Below, in pieces: positions 10,969-22,280 of a stretch of DNA of 64,000 nt (its first letter is position 1; the number at the start of each line of letters is the position of its first letter). Location of the stretch: contig JAACMV010000002.1 of assembly GCA_010909725.1 (NCBI GenBank), positions 310,001-374,000 of the forward strand, written 5' to 3'. The position numbers and the translations under genes are program-made. The notes under the pieces were generated by a model that saw nothing but the letters and a program-made list of their open reading frames with translations, did no database searches and had not been told where the DNA came from. This DNA is from Picochlorum sp. 'celeri' (Eukaryota; Chlorophyta; Trebouxiophyceae).

Positions 10969-12566
10969 TCATGAATCACTTTGAATGTACAACATTTTAT
11001 TTGGTGTTCCTTTCAAGAAGAGCGCTGGGGGGAAATATTGCTCATTGATGGCGTTTGGAGTAGCGCTTTCTGTGATGACTTCCATGACTTCGAGTGGCGT
11101 TGCATGTGGGTGTTTCTCCAAGTACGCTGCAGCAACGCCGGCAACAGAGGGTGCTGCCATAGACTGCATAACATGAATGTTTTGTTGTCAGTGAGATGCA
11201 CAGTTCATCGTTATTAACGTGTTGCCAATGTATACACGTACTGTTCCGGTTGCAAGAGTATATGCGCTATCCGATAATCTATTACACCTCTTCTCCGAAC
11301 CACATGCAGAGTACACATCGACACCAGCTGCAAAAATGTCAACGCATGGGCCCAGGTTGCTCCAATAGTAAATGACATCCTCCTGTGTTGCATTCGAGTC
11401 AAATTTGTTGGGGATATCAGATGCTGCAACAGTGATTACTTCTGGAACATTTGCTGGGGTTACATAACATGCATCTTGCTGTGTGTTACCTGCATACACA
11501 TGTCACATATATGTAACAAACAAACAGAATTTGTGGCAATCATGATTGCAAGCATGGACACAGTACCTGATGCAACGACAGTCGTGATTCCATAGTTTCT
11601 CACCAAAGCTCTTGTTGCTTCCTCTAAAATCCTAGACCCAGACGAAGGTCCTTCGATTCCCAAGCTCAGCACAACAACTGAAGGACCCTTTGCATGCTCT
11701 GCAACCCAATCTAATGCAGCAACCGTGTCTGACACACTTCCATCTCCATTACAGTCCAAAATTCTAACAGCTACAATCTCCGCATCTTTTGCGACCCCAA
11801 CACCCTTTCCAGCTGCAGTCGCAGCAACATGTGTCCCATGACCATCACAATCGTCAGCTGATTCGTCATCATCAATAAAGTCAAAGCCACTTCGAATCCT
11901 GCCTGAAAACTCTTGGTGGGTCATCCGCGCCCCAGAATCTAATACATATATCGTCACTCCCTTGCCAGTCGACACACTGGTATCGTATTTGTATTGACGA
12001 TCAAGAGGTAACTCACGCTGGTCTACCCGATCCAGGTGCCATTGAAGGGTCAACTCCTGATGTTTCTTCTCACCCTTGTCAAATCCTTGCACGATCTCAG
12101 GATTATCTTCTTTGAAGTAGTACTGCTGTGACATACCTGCAAAGCTACTTACGCCATCCCCATACGTCGATGTATTACCCAACCAATACGGATTCGATCG
12201 ATGCTTGCCCTCCAGCTTTTGCACCTTGGCATCCTCTTCCTCGTATAAAATTGCCCGAGGCAAGCACCGCTGCACTTTTGCTAAATCCTGTGCATCTAAT
12301 GATCCAGAAAATCCAGAAAATAATTTACTATACACCCGTTTGCACACGTGGGGCATGTGGCAGTCATCATCCATGCCCAATGTGGCAGCCTTGATCTTGA
12401 ACCCAGAAGTGGTGTACGCACACATTGCCCTCACCCTCAGCAGTGACTGGACGTCCTTCAAAATGATCATTACATTCTTCTTGTCTCCATTTGTTGGCGA
12501 TGCGACGCTATGGCCAGCCCCCAAAAGGACCAGCAATGCTAGAAAGCAGCTACCAAGTATGCACAT
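10969..12566 (-). CDS. secreted subtilisin-like serine protease (S8, proteinase K-type)
   Basis: Exons complement(11567..12566), (11242..11489) and (10969..11163), 480 aa; introns 77 and 78 bp. A signal peptide (hydrophobic residues 6-17, then GHSVASP) leads into an inhibitor-I9-like propeptide up to about residue 170. The catalytic triad is Asp210 (VLDSG), His243 (DGHGTHVA) and Ser417 (GTSMAAP). The oxyanion Asn lies in VVASGN, which is created by the first splice junction; GTSMAAP is created by the second. Both junctions therefore restore hallmark motifs, good support for the exon model. The start at 12566 gives a clean signal peptide. Likely secreted or vacuolar endopeptidase. Confidence 0.88.
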
Positions 12567-13013
12567 GATGTCCCATGCAATAATCTCACAGCTACTCCTA
12601 CTGAGAGCAGTACATTGACAGGTGTTGGACAACAAAAATGAGAGCAAATCGATATATGTATGCGACAATGTATCGATTTTGGGAATGGAAAGGTCTGCGG
12701 GCACGCGGCCATACATGCAGGAACGTGCCACCTGGGAATTGCACAACTGTCCGAGGACGCCATCCATGCCTGTCTCGGAAGGATCCAAAATTCCTTACTT
12801 GATACATTAAAAAACACAATTGATAAAAAGGCACATTAAAAAAACAGACAAGATAGACACTCCTGGTACGTTATGGATTCGATACTTCAATATATGTAGT
12901 AGCAAGATTGTATTACATAGGGAATCATCAGCGATCATCATCATCTGCCCTCTGTTTGCTGCTGCTGAGTTTTTTCTGAATGATTTGAAACGCAGCTCGA
13001 GTACAGAGAGAAA
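12567..13013. promoter_or_regulatory. divergent promoter region, subtilase / RPB3
   Basis: The 447 bp between two divergent genes contain an A-rich near-repeat (ACATTAAAAAA at about 12804 and 12832). AT-rich patches may serve as core promoters. No coding potential stands out. Confidence 0.4.
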
Positions 13014-13981
13014 ATGCGAGCAGAAGCGTTTGGAACAGGTCCTAAAATTGAAATTAGAAAATTAGATGAGGCAACGTGCGAGTTTTACTTGACCGGGACG
13101 GATGTTAGCATCGCAAATGCCTTGAGGCGGGTGATTTTGGCAGAGGTGCGGCGCTGTGGGTCATGAAACGCTGGATCCTTGTGCACAAAACTTACTATTT
13201 TATCTATTTTTAACAGGTACCAACGATTGCCATAGAGCTTGTTGAGATTGAGACGAATACGACTGTGTTGAACGATGAGTTTCTTTCTCATAGACTCGGT
13301 TTGATTCCGCTGGTGAGCGTGGATGTGCATAATATGAAGACAATCTATGAAGCTGGAGAGGATGAAGAGGTTCAGGATGTCGTGATGTCACTGGATATTG
13401 TGTGTACAACGGAAGATACATTGAATGTGACGAGTAATGATCTCATCCTGGACCCATCGTATCCTAGGGTAGCTCCTATTGGGTACCATGATAGAGATGC
13501 GCGGGGAATTTTGATTGTGAAGATGAGAAAGGGGCAAGAGTTGAAGCTGAGGGCTATTGCAAGGAAGGGTATTGGGAAGGATCATGCGAAATGGAATCCG
13601 GTTGCAACTGCTGTGTTTCAGCATTTGGCGGAGATTAAGATTGATAATGGAATGCTGTCGTCGTTGACGGATGAGCAGAGGGATGCGTTGTGTGATGCAG
13701 ATCCGAAGGGGACGTTCAAACATAATAGAATAGCACAGACGATAGAAGTGGAAGATCCAGAACTGTATCAGTTTGATGGGGAGGTACTTGAAAAAGCAAA
13801 TGAATTAGGTGTTCCTGGGGCGATTGATATTATTCAACGGGAAGATGCATTTTTATTCAAGATTGAGGGTACTGGGGCTCGTCCTGTCGCTGATATTGTG
13901 ACGAGTGCATTTGAAGTTTTGCAGCATAAATTAGTCACGTTGGAGAATGGTTTGGAACATTTATTGACTCAAAATGTGTAA
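13014..13981 (+). CDS. RPB3: RNA polymerase II subunit RPB3 (alpha-like)
   Basis: Exons 13014..13145 and 13217..13981, 298 aa, phase-0 intron 71 bp. It is the larger alpha-like subunit of Pol II and pairs with RPB11 for assembly. The dimerisation domain has ANALRRVIL, spliced to EVPTIAIELVEIE. VLNDEFLSHRLGLIPL and the GIGKDHAKWNP signature follow, both typical of RPB3 rather than RPAC1. RPB3 proteins usually carry a four-cysteine zinc loop after the HRLGLIPL motif. Here that segment is acidic and has only one Cys, so the zinc site seems lost. The stop is 20 bp from the convergent glutathione reductase stop. Confidence 0.9.
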
Positions 13982-14001
13982 CAATGATGTGGAATTCAAA
14001 A

Positions 14002-15669
14002 TTAAGCAGCGATTGGAAGTTTTCCTCCTCTAATCTCCCTGGTTGGTGATCTCATCGTGACAAACTCTTCAGCTGATGAGGGATGGATGCCCACGACAGT
14101 GTCCAACTGTGCTTTTGTGACTCCCATTTTCACAGCAACACCCATTCCTTGCATAATTTCTGCAGAGTCTGGGCCCACCATGTGGACGCCAACAACCTTG
14201 TCAGATTCTTTGGCAACAATGAGCTTCATCAATGTCTTGCCCTCGGCACCACTGATTGTGTTTCTCATTGGCCTAAACGTGGAGGTGTACACATCAACAT
14301 CATGGTATTTGGCGACAGCAGCCTCTTCTGTCAGTCCCACTGTTCCAATCTCTGGGTGAGAGAAGACAGCAGTCGCAATATTGGAGTGGTCTGGAGCTGT
14401 AGGCTTGTCCTCAAAGAGCGTCTTGAGCAATGCCATGGCCTCCATGAGTGCAACTGGGGTAAGTGCCATCCTTCCAGTGACATCACCAACAGCCCAAATG
14501 GAGTCGCATGTGGTGCGTGAGTATTCGTCCACCTTGATTGCTCCATTTTCCGCAAGTTCCACTCCAGCATTCTCCAACCCAAGGTTGGCCACATTAGGGC
14601 GCCGTCCAGTGGCCAACATGATTTGGTCTGCCTCCAACACCTCATCAGGGTGTTTACCGACGGCACACTTGACCGTCAATTCAAGTTTACCATTAGGCTT
14701 TCGGACAATAGATTTTGGTTGCCTGAGCATATGCAGATTAATACCATTCAACTCGTACTGTTCAGCAACAAACTTTCTGACCTCGTGGTCAAATCCACGC
14801 AATGGAGCTGGCTGACGGCAAACGACATGGGTATCAACGCCAAGCTTGGCAAAGATTCCAGCAAACTCCACTCCAATATACCCACCACCAATAATGATCA
14901 TATTCTCTGGAACGCTTTGCATATCCAGGACATGATCACTCACAATTGCCAATTCACTCCCTTCAAAAGGTGGAACAAAAGCCCTGGCCCCAGTGGCAAT
15001 AACAATATTCTTGGCCGTGAACCTCTTTCCATTCACCTCCACAGTGTGAGGATCTACAATAGTTCCTCTTCCCTCGTGGACATCCACGTCTGCATTATCA
15101 AGAAGCCTCATATACACACCATTCAGGCGAAGGAGCTCAGCCTCCTTCTTCTCCATAAAATGCTTCCAGTTCAACGAAGGCTTGCCAGGAATCTCCCATC
15201 CAAACCCTTCAGCATCTTTAAACTGCTCAGCATAATCACTGCAGTACACGAACAATTTCTTTGGCACACATCCTCTGAGCACACAGGTTCCTCCAGCTCC
15301 TCCAGTCTCATCTGATGCAATTGGATCATACGGCATCTCACAAATGGCAACCTTGGCACCGTAGTTTGATGCAGCCATTCGAGCCGCACGAACACCTCCA
15401 CTTCCAGCACCAATGCAGAAGAGATCATAATCATAACCTGCCCCGTTTCCATTGCCAGCAGCATTCACATTTGCGGTGCTTGGTCTCTGGGCAACCGCCA
15501 TTGTTTTAAGCAGTCGTCCATTCAGCTGCTTGGAAATAGATGCATGTTTATGCACATGAGATCGCAACGCATTGTTGGAGACTGCGGACTTGAGAGAGGA
15601 AAGCAAGCCTGCAAACACCACATGAGATCTTTTGTCAGAAAGAGACCCGAACAACCCGATCAAACCCAT
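14002..15669 (-). CDS. GR: glutathione reductase, plastid-type
   Basis: Single exon. It reduces oxidised glutathione with NADPH and FAD. I take the Met at 15669 (555 aa); the frame also opens at 15726. A Ser/Lys-rich N-terminal extension of about 80 residues fits a plastid or mitochondrial transit peptide. FAD-binding GAGSGGVRAA, the redox pair in GGTCVLRGCVPKK, NADPH-binding GGGYIGVEFA with the Arg-bearing RQPAPLRGFD, the second FAD motif WAVGDVTGR and the C-terminal HPSSAEEFVTM with the proton-shuttling His are all present. All key residues are intact. Confidence 0.93.
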   Translation of the reverse strand: MGLIGLFGSLSDKRSHVVFAGLLSSLKSAVSNNALRSHVHKHASISKQLNGRLLKTMAVAQRPSTANVNAAGNGNGAGYDYDLFCIGAGSGGVRAARMAASNYGAKVAICEMPYDPIASDETGGAGGTCVLRGCVPKKLFVYCSDYAEQFKDAEGFGWEIPGKPSLNWKHFMEKKEAELLRLNGVYMRLLDNADVDVHEGRGTIVDPHTVEVNGKRFTAKNIVIATGARAFVPPFEGSELAIVSDHVLDMQSVPENMIIIGGGYIGVEFAGIFAKLGVDTHVVCRQPAPLRGFDHEVRKFVAEQYELNGINLHMLRQPKSIVRKPNGKLELTVKCAVGKHPDEVLEADQIMLATGRRPNVANLGLENAGVELAENGAIKVDEYSRTTCDSIWAVGDVTGRMALTPVALMEAMALLKTLFEDKPTAPDHSNIATAVFSHPEIGTVGLTEEAAVAKYHDVDVYTSTFRPMRNTISGAEGKTLMKLIVAKESDKVVGVHMVGPDSAEIMQGMGVAVKMGVTKAQLDTVVGIHPSSAEEFVTMRSPTREIRGGKLPIAA

Positions 15670-15990
15670 TATGTATTCATGATATATGTAAGTGAAGTAA
15701 TAAAACCGATTTCGATGGAGAATCATGCATCCGCACTCGACGGATCACTGGCCCTTACCTGGCACAGAGCGGCCCTGCTGAACAACAGCCCTTGACGCTA
15801 CCATGGACATTTCAACCCTTGTAATGGTATATTTGAAATATTACAATGTTTTGATTTATTATATAGCTTGCATACTACACACAGGCCTCTATACCTGTTT
15901 GGGTTTGCATGCTTGCATCAGATTGGGCCAGCTAGCTGCGCATTCTGAGATTGGAATCGGGGGCCCCGATGCATCTCCCTCTATGGACTA
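15670..15990. promoter_or_regulatory. spacer upstream of glutathione reductase
   Basis: About 320 bp between two minus-strand genes. It contains the leader of glutathione reductase and an AT-rich patch near 15827-15860. Nothing coding is evident. Confidence 0.3.
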
Positions 15991-17353
15991 CTATTGTATT
16001 GAAAATGTAGGTGGGGGCAAGGAAAATGATGAATCAATCTGAGAGATGGCATCGATGCATTCAAGAATACCGTCGACTGTGACAGTGTCGAGTGTCTTGA
16101 CATGTCCACCTGGTAGGCATACCTGATACGTTGCATCATCTGTTGCCTGCTTCTTCTTCTCAGGCACCAATTCCCTCCATTGAATATCAGAATCCACAGG
16201 TAGCCACATGCTATATTTCTTGCCAAACAGAGAGCTCCAAAATGATGATCTTGGCTGTTCACCATGGCTGGTGACAAACGTCAACCCTAGCACCATGCTT
16301 TCATACCCGGCTCTGTCAAACTCTATACGCACAGGCTCCCCATCAATATCTCGGCATTCAACACATCCTGAGATGGATTGGTGTTGGAATCTGACTCCGG
16401 ACCAAATGCTTGTGGAAATATCCGTCATTGGTTTCCCAAAATATTGCCCAAGTTGGTCCTTGAGGGCAGCCCTGACAGCACCGTCGCCATCTTGAATAGT
16501 CACGCCCATCGATACAGACATTGATAGACCTTGTGCTGACTTTGAACTGCATGTGAGCTTTAGGGAGGATGGATCTTGTAGGGATGAGACCATCTCAGCA
16601 ACAGGTTGCTCTAGGATACATTCAACAGCTTGCCATCTCTACATGTGAGTACACATAGATATCATCATGATTCAGATATCAATAGTATTCAATAATATCG
16701 AATATTCAACGCACCAAGGATGCCCACATTGGGGATTCTGGGAGCATATCCAACACATGCTCTGACTCTGCACCTATAGAGGCACCAAATAGTCTAGCAT
16801 GCTGCTTCACCATATCTCTGGCAAATCCCCGTAACCTCTCCATCGACCTCGGATCAACATATTCTACTAATTGAAATAGGACTCGAAGCGATCGAAGGTC
16901 CTCCAATGCATCCGTCGGTCGCTCTCGAAGCCTCAGCCTGACACCTGGCACCATGTTGTCAACCATCTGAGCCATGTGGCTATTGGAATCAAGAATATCG
17001 AGTACCTTTTTCGCTAATGCTGCCGATCTCATTCTCTCAAAAGCATGTAAATACACCAATGTCCCACATGCTTGCACATTTTCTGCAACACACACATCAA
17101 GCACACGACATGATGATGGTGCCATGGACCAGCATACAAGATGACAACTGCTGTATCACACACCTATATCAGCTTTCAAAGTCATGGCACAGGAAGATCC
17201 TACGGATATTTCAATGTCCGCCGTTGATGACGCCATCACACAAGAACAGATAATTGAGCGATGCAGCCTTTTTTCTGCAAAGGAAAAAGGCCTTGGTTGC
17301 AATACTGCACCAGGCTGTCGACATGCCGACAGTCTCACGCATCTATTTGACAT
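15991..17353 (-). CDS. three-exon protein of unknown function
   Basis: Exons complement(17164..17353), (16715..17082) and (15991..16638); introns 81 and 76 bp, frames join cleanly. From the Met at 17353 it is 401 aa; a Met at 17236 would give 362 aa. The first ~40 residues (MSNRCVRLSACRQPG start) are Arg/Ser/Cys-rich and poor in acids, like an organelle transit peptide. The middle is helical (FERMRSAALAKKVLDIL region). The C-terminal half is beta-rich with SMSVSMGVTIQDGDG and a GVRFQHQSISGCV segment. I recognise no family. It may be a lineage-specific plastid or mitochondrial protein. Confidence 0.6.
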
Positions 17354-17549
17354 GACCACATCCATCATCGTCATGATGTACTATAAGTACATCCAAAAGC
17401 AGCACTATAATGCGGTGAAGCAGAGATTTATTTTTTTTTAAACATGCACTCCATCGCTCGTGTCTTTCATATTGACGCTAGTACACCCTATTATATCAAG
17501 TTATTGCAAAAATAAAAATAAAAAACTATATATGCATGGGGCAATACCT

Positions 17550-19088
17550 TCATTTCTTCTTTGAATTCCTACGACCTCGTCGAACTTCTGGCACCGGCAT
17601 CAGGGTTCCACCCACAGCTTCATTCGCCTGGCCTCCTTGAGCCTGTTGAATGGTATCTCGCGCTTCAATAAACATCATTAAATCACGGACTTGTTCCTTC
17701 ATATCAGCAAGCTCAATCTGCAATGATTCTTCACGGGCCTGCGCTGCCTTGAGTTTCTCTGAAAATGCCTTTTGGTTGGACAAGAGCGTCTCATTCAACT
17801 GTCTCAAAAACTCCTTTTCTTCACGGACACTCGCAAGCTTTTCATCAAGCTGTTGATTCTTATGCCGTACTTGTCTTAATTTCGATTCTGCTACTTGAGC
17901 AGCCGCATCGGCTGCTTCTGCTGACTTTTTCGAGCATGCCCATGCAGCCCTGGTACTCTCCAAAATTGCCTCAGTCTCCTTGTGATGGCTCTCGACAATC
18001 TTTTCAAAATAGGCTCTTTGGGTTTCAAGCTGAGATACCATAATATGCGTGAATTCAGTCGTGATTGCATCGACTTTACTCTTCACAAGAGCATCATCGG
18101 GTACTGACTCTGAGCGGTCTGCAACATGTTTACCCAAGCCATCCTCCTCCTTGTGCGGCTGCAACGAATTGCTCACCAATCGATGTACATATGCATCCTG
18201 AGCGTAATCCCAGATCCTCTGAGATTCCAACTCCAACGCGTACCCATGCCCAGTCTCCTCAAAATGGTTGGCCGCATGGGAGCCCTTGTATCGCCCGCAC
18301 CCAACATGACCACAAATGAGGCACATCCACAAATCCACCGACGTCGAGCACACGCTGCAGCTCGACGCATTCTCCGCGGGATGTTGACAATAACGACACA
18401 CCGGACACGAAGAGTCAACCCACTGCCTCAGACACTGATTATGAAACCTATGGTTACACACAGTGGTCACAATTCCACTCACATGCCCATCCAGCCGCTC
18501 CAAACACACTGGGCACGATGGCAACTCTGTCACACCCTGAGGCGCCACAGTCCTCTCTCCATCATCCGTCGCTTCAAAATACTGTACATCACGCACGTAC
18601 AACACATGGCACATCAGCTCTGGCTCGAGCAGACAGAAAGGCTTGTCATTATACTCGTGATAAAATCCATCGGCAGAGCTCTGACTATCGAATCGCAACA
18701 ACACCAAATGCCTCGTCGAACTCTCCCCATCCTTCCGCACAAGCCGAATTTCATTCACACGTTCAAAATAACTGCCCAAAAACGCGCACAGCTCGGCAAA
18801 ACCCATGTCCGGAGGGGTGGACATGATACACAACTGACAGCTCCGCCCAGGCACATCATCCCTTTCTTCTATATCCCTATACAGATGAACTGTTCCTGTT
18901 ATATGTTCCACTCGTGGATTCCCAGCAGAAAAGTCCACCACATCGACGAATGACGACACGTCCGGATGACTTTTCGAGTCGACAGTGTCACCCACGACCT
19001 CCTCACCGCTCCAATCTGAATCCTTTTTGTTTGAATGTCCATGTTTCTGCACCCTCCTCTCCGAGGTGGCCACCTTGATGGAGTACAT
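17550..19088 (-). CDS. BRAP: BRAP/BRIZ-type E3 ubiquitin ligase (RING + ZnF-UBP)
   Basis: Single exon, 512 aa. Domains in order: an RRM-like BRAP2 fold at about residues 82-170; a RING finger near 192-232 (CPVCLERL, then CNHRFHNQC and CPVCRYC); a UBP-type zinc finger near 240-305 (CSVC, CLICGHVGCGRY, H..TGHGYALEL); and a long coiled coil from about 345 to 480. The tail is basic (RRGRRNSKKK). This order defines BRAP2/IMP in animals and BRIZ in plants, which bind ubiquitin and act as RING E3 ligases. All zinc ligands appear present. Length is near the family norm. Confidence 0.92.
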   Translation of the reverse strand: MYSIKVATSERRVQKHGHSNKKDSDWSGEEVVGDTVDSKSHPDVSSFVDVVDFSAGNPRVEHITGTVHLYRDIEERDDVPGRSCQLCIMSTPPDMGFAELCAFLGSYFERVNEIRLVRKDGESSTRHLVLLRFDSQSSADGFYHEYNDKPFCLLEPELMCHVLYVRDVQYFEATDDGERTVAPQGVTELPSCPVCLERLDGHVSGIVTTVCNHRFHNQCLRQWVDSSCPVCRYCQHPAENASSCSVCSTSVDLWMCLICGHVGCGRYKGSHAANHFEETGHGYALELESQRIWDYAQDAYVHRLVSNSLQPHKEEDGLGKHVADRSESVPDDALVKSKVDAITTEFTHIMVSQLETQRAYFEKIVESHHKETEAILESTRAAWACSKKSAEAADAAAQVAESKLRQVRHKNQQLDEKLASVREEKEFLRQLNETLLSNQKAFSEKLKAAQAREESLQIELADMKEQVRDLMMFIEARDTIQQAQGGQANEAVGGTLMPVPEVRRGRRNSKKK

Positions 19089-19457
19089 TGTGTAGTCTCG
19101 TCGACCTACTCACGAGGACGAATTCGTTTCTCCTCCTCGCCCTCTTTTCCTTCCAGAACTCAAGTCTAAATGTTTTTTTGATAAACTATAAAATAAAAGA
19201 CTACGAGGTATTTATGTGTGTATCCGTGGGTTTTCACGTGTTGTCAGGAGATTGGCCAAGTCTCCTTAATCAAATCATTACATAAAACAGAGTCTCATGA
19301 CTCGATTGAAATCTCATATTCAATTCACAGTGGCAATTATTACTGTACATGGATGCATCCATACACATGGAGAGGCAGTATCATGCCTCAAACATAACAC
19401 AGGAGTCGTCTGTTGTGAATTTGAACATTCAAATAATTTCAATCCGCTGAGTCATCC
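19089..19457. promoter_or_regulatory. divergent promoter region, BRAP / carboxypeptidase
   Basis: The 369 bp between two divergent start codons must hold both promoters. An AT-rich stretch with TATAAAATAAAAG lies at about 19185-19199. No gene is seen. Confidence 0.4.
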
Positions 19458-20979
19458 ATGATTCGTCTCCTTTCCATGAATCATGTGGACAAACGAATAC
19501 GTATATCATGGTTTCTTGTCATGGTACTACTGGTAGCCAGCGAGTCTGTTGGAGTAGAAGCAGCGAATGCCCGGGTGTTGCAACGCAAGGCAACCAAGCC
19601 AAAGCCCAGTCTGGCTCAGCCAGACTACACTGTGTATCACACAAAGTAGGTACTTTTTGTTGTTGAGTATATAGACATGCAATACGTAATACTAATAATA
19701 CTAATAATAACCTTGCTATGTATCGCTATGATGATGCAGGAAGTCATTCAAGGATGCTGTTCAGAGGCTTGTGGATTCTTGTGCAGCGTTGACCATGGAC
19801 ACGGTGTCATATGCTGCAGACGATGATCCGTCCTATGTTGCGAACATGAGCGTTGTAACTTTCAATAATGCAGATAGCTCTGCATCCAAATCACGTGGTG
19901 ATGATGATGATGATGGTCGGCTCCATGTCTTGTTGGATTTTGGTGAGCATGGTCGAGAGCTTATTTCCTCAGAGGTGGGGCTGAGTTTTCTTACATCGCT
20001 CTGCGATGAGGCATATAGACAATCGTTAGTTAGGAAATATATTTTAGATGATACGATACAGGATGTATTGAATGCCATGGTGATCCATGTGATTCCCATG
20101 GAGAATGAACATGGTAGAGACAAGGTGGAAGAGGGCAATCTGTGTGAGCGTAAGAATGGCAGGGGTGTGGACCCGAATAGAAATTGGCCTGTAGATTGGG
20201 GTAAGAAGGAGCCTGATTATGACCCGTCGGAAGAATATCCGGGGCCGAGGCCTTTTAGCGAACCAGAAGCTGTAGCAGTCAGGGAGATTGTGGCAACCTA
20301 CAATCCAGATGTCTTTATCAATATTCATAGTGGGATGGAGGCATTGTTCGTTCCCTATGATCATAGAAAAGACATTCCGTACAGCGAGAGTGTGAACGCG
20401 ACTCTTGATAGGCTGAACGATCTGAACACAAAGTTCTGTAATGGGTCATGTTCTGTGGGGTCTGGTGGTGCCAATGTTGGATACTTGGCCCATGGAACTG
20501 CCACAGACTACATCCATCAGGAAATGCATGTCCCCATTACAATGACGTGGGAAATCTACGGGGACTTCTCGGCAGCCTATGAGGATTGTTTTCGTTCGTT
20601 TAATCCAGTAGATAAGGCGCATGTAGGTACATTTGTGGATCGATGGGTGGCCAGCGTGCTCTATTTTCTGCAAACATTGCCAGACCATCCATCCACGCGC
20701 GAGCGCTTTCTTCTTCAGACTTCTCATCAGGCGACTTCTCATGAGGGAGAAGGCGATGAGGGACCCATCATCTTTGATCGTAACATGATACAAGGAAGAA
20801 GCATGATGGGAGGAGGAGGAGGACTCGGATCAGCAGGCGTGCTCTGCGTGTTCCTCTTCTTCTTCCTAGTCGCCTTGTGTTGGAACAGAGCCAGGCGACG
20901 GATCTCACCCATCATTCGAGGCCTCCGTCGCCAATCGGATACACCTAAAAAGGGCGCAAACCCTTATTATGCGGTATAA
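19458..20979 (+). CDS. M14 zinc carboxypeptidase, secreted, membrane-anchored
   Basis: Exons 19458..19645 and 19740..20979, 475 aa, phase-2 intron 94 bp. The N terminus has a hydrophobic signal or anchor (about residues 17-30). Zinc ligands are visible as HGRE (DFGEHGRELIS) and a later His in NIHSG. Substrate-binding PNRNW and the catalytic Glu in MTWEIYG complete the metallocarboxypeptidase site. Close to the C terminus is one transmembrane helix (VLCVFLFFFLVALCW) followed by an Arg-rich tail. It is therefore probably a type I protein with its catalytic domain in the lumen or outside the cell. A GATGAT run encodes an acidic DDDDD loop near residue 110. Confidence 0.87.
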
Positions 20980-21055
20980 ATGTATATTTAGTAATGCAAT
21001 AGAAACGCAGAGGCAAGTATTATCTTTTTTTTAAGAATACAAGAGCAGGACAAGA

Positions 21056-21965
21056 ATGCGACGAAAGAAGCAAAAGCATACGAGGCGAGCGTTACGATTC
21101 TATAGAATAAACTATGGATTCCACCCTCCATATAAAATACTTGTCGATGGGAATTTCATCAATGCTATTGTTCAGCTCAAGTACGTGTCCACAAGAACAA
21201 CAATGCATGGAATGACGCATGGCACCAATCTGTTTTGTTTTACACTGTAATCAATTGATATGCAGACGAGGGGATATTGAATCACAATTACGTCATTTTT
21301 TGGGAGATGCATGCCGTGTATATACCACACGATGCTGTATTCACGAATTGAAAAGTATGGGTGCAGAGCTTGGAGGTACGTCTTGGCAATGCGTGTCATG
21401 AATTCATGCCATCATCATCCTCTTTACTATTGTGTATATATAATCTGATGCAGAGGCGAGGAAAGCGTCGAAACAATTGCGTATACATCAGTGTGGGCAT
21501 GATCAAGAGCCAGTCTCTGCCTCTGAGTGCCTCATGTCTCAAGTGGATCAAAACAACCAGGAGCATTTCTTCATCGCGACGCAGGACAGAAATTTACAGA
21601 ATAAAATAACACGACAGCCGGCTGGTGCCGTCTTGTTCGCCACTGTGAATGGGATACAGATGGAAATGCCATCAGAGAAGCAAAAATCCCACGTGGTACA
21701 GCAAGTTCAGAAAAAGATGATGCCAGGTGACATTGAGAGACAGAGCAACATGGTGGCGTCTGAAAATGATCAACGTTCTAGTAGTAGCATGAGGTATAGA
21801 GGTGTCAAGAAGGCAAAGGGACCAAATCCCTTGTCTATGAAACCAAAAAAGGATAGACACAGTGGCCATCCACCGTTGGGCAATGAGAATACGGATACAG
21901 CGACAAAGAAGAAGAGTAGTAGAGTCAGGAAAAGTCGAATACGACAGGAACAGACGACTGATTGA
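21056..21965 (+). CDS. UTP23: UTP23, small-subunit rRNA processing factor
   Basis: Exons 21056..21180, 21266..21375 and 21454..21965, 248 aa; introns 85 and 78 bp. UTP23 is a PIN-domain-like nucleolar factor that helps release snR30 from pre-ribosomes. The start MRRKKQKHTRRALRFYR and the FGFHPPYKILVDGNF-type block (here YGFHPPYKILVDG) are diagnostic. The zinc-finger motif CxxxxCCxHEL...HQCGH is split over exons 2-3 and restored by splicing. The C-terminal 100 residues are basic and disordered (TKKKSSRVRKSRIR). It follows the carboxypeptidase gene by 76 bp on the same strand. Confidence 0.88.
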
Positions 21966-22280
21966 CATTGCAATAGACGGCGTGCGCTCATGAAGGTTCA
22001 TTCAGATCCCTTGACATGCATGTGCATGAAGTACCTACAAGATTGCCCTCGGACCGGCCAATCTCTCGTGGAGTAGTTGGTCGGTCCTGTGTCATTCTGT
22101 TTGCATCATGAAAAGATATCGACTATCAATCAATAATGTACTGTATGTAAAACGAATAGTTTGTGTTTTTCAGAGTGGCTGAGGACGTTGTCGACAACCA
22201 TGGCAACATACCGTTGACCAACGCGTTCGTTCTTTTTTACTCGCTGTGACCATACATAGATAGATAGAGGTATTGCTGCG
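21966..22280. promoter_or_regulatory. spacer before the GT14 gene
   Basis: About 315 bp; it holds the end of the UTP23 transcript and the GT14 promoter. I see no coding feature. Confidence 0.3.
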
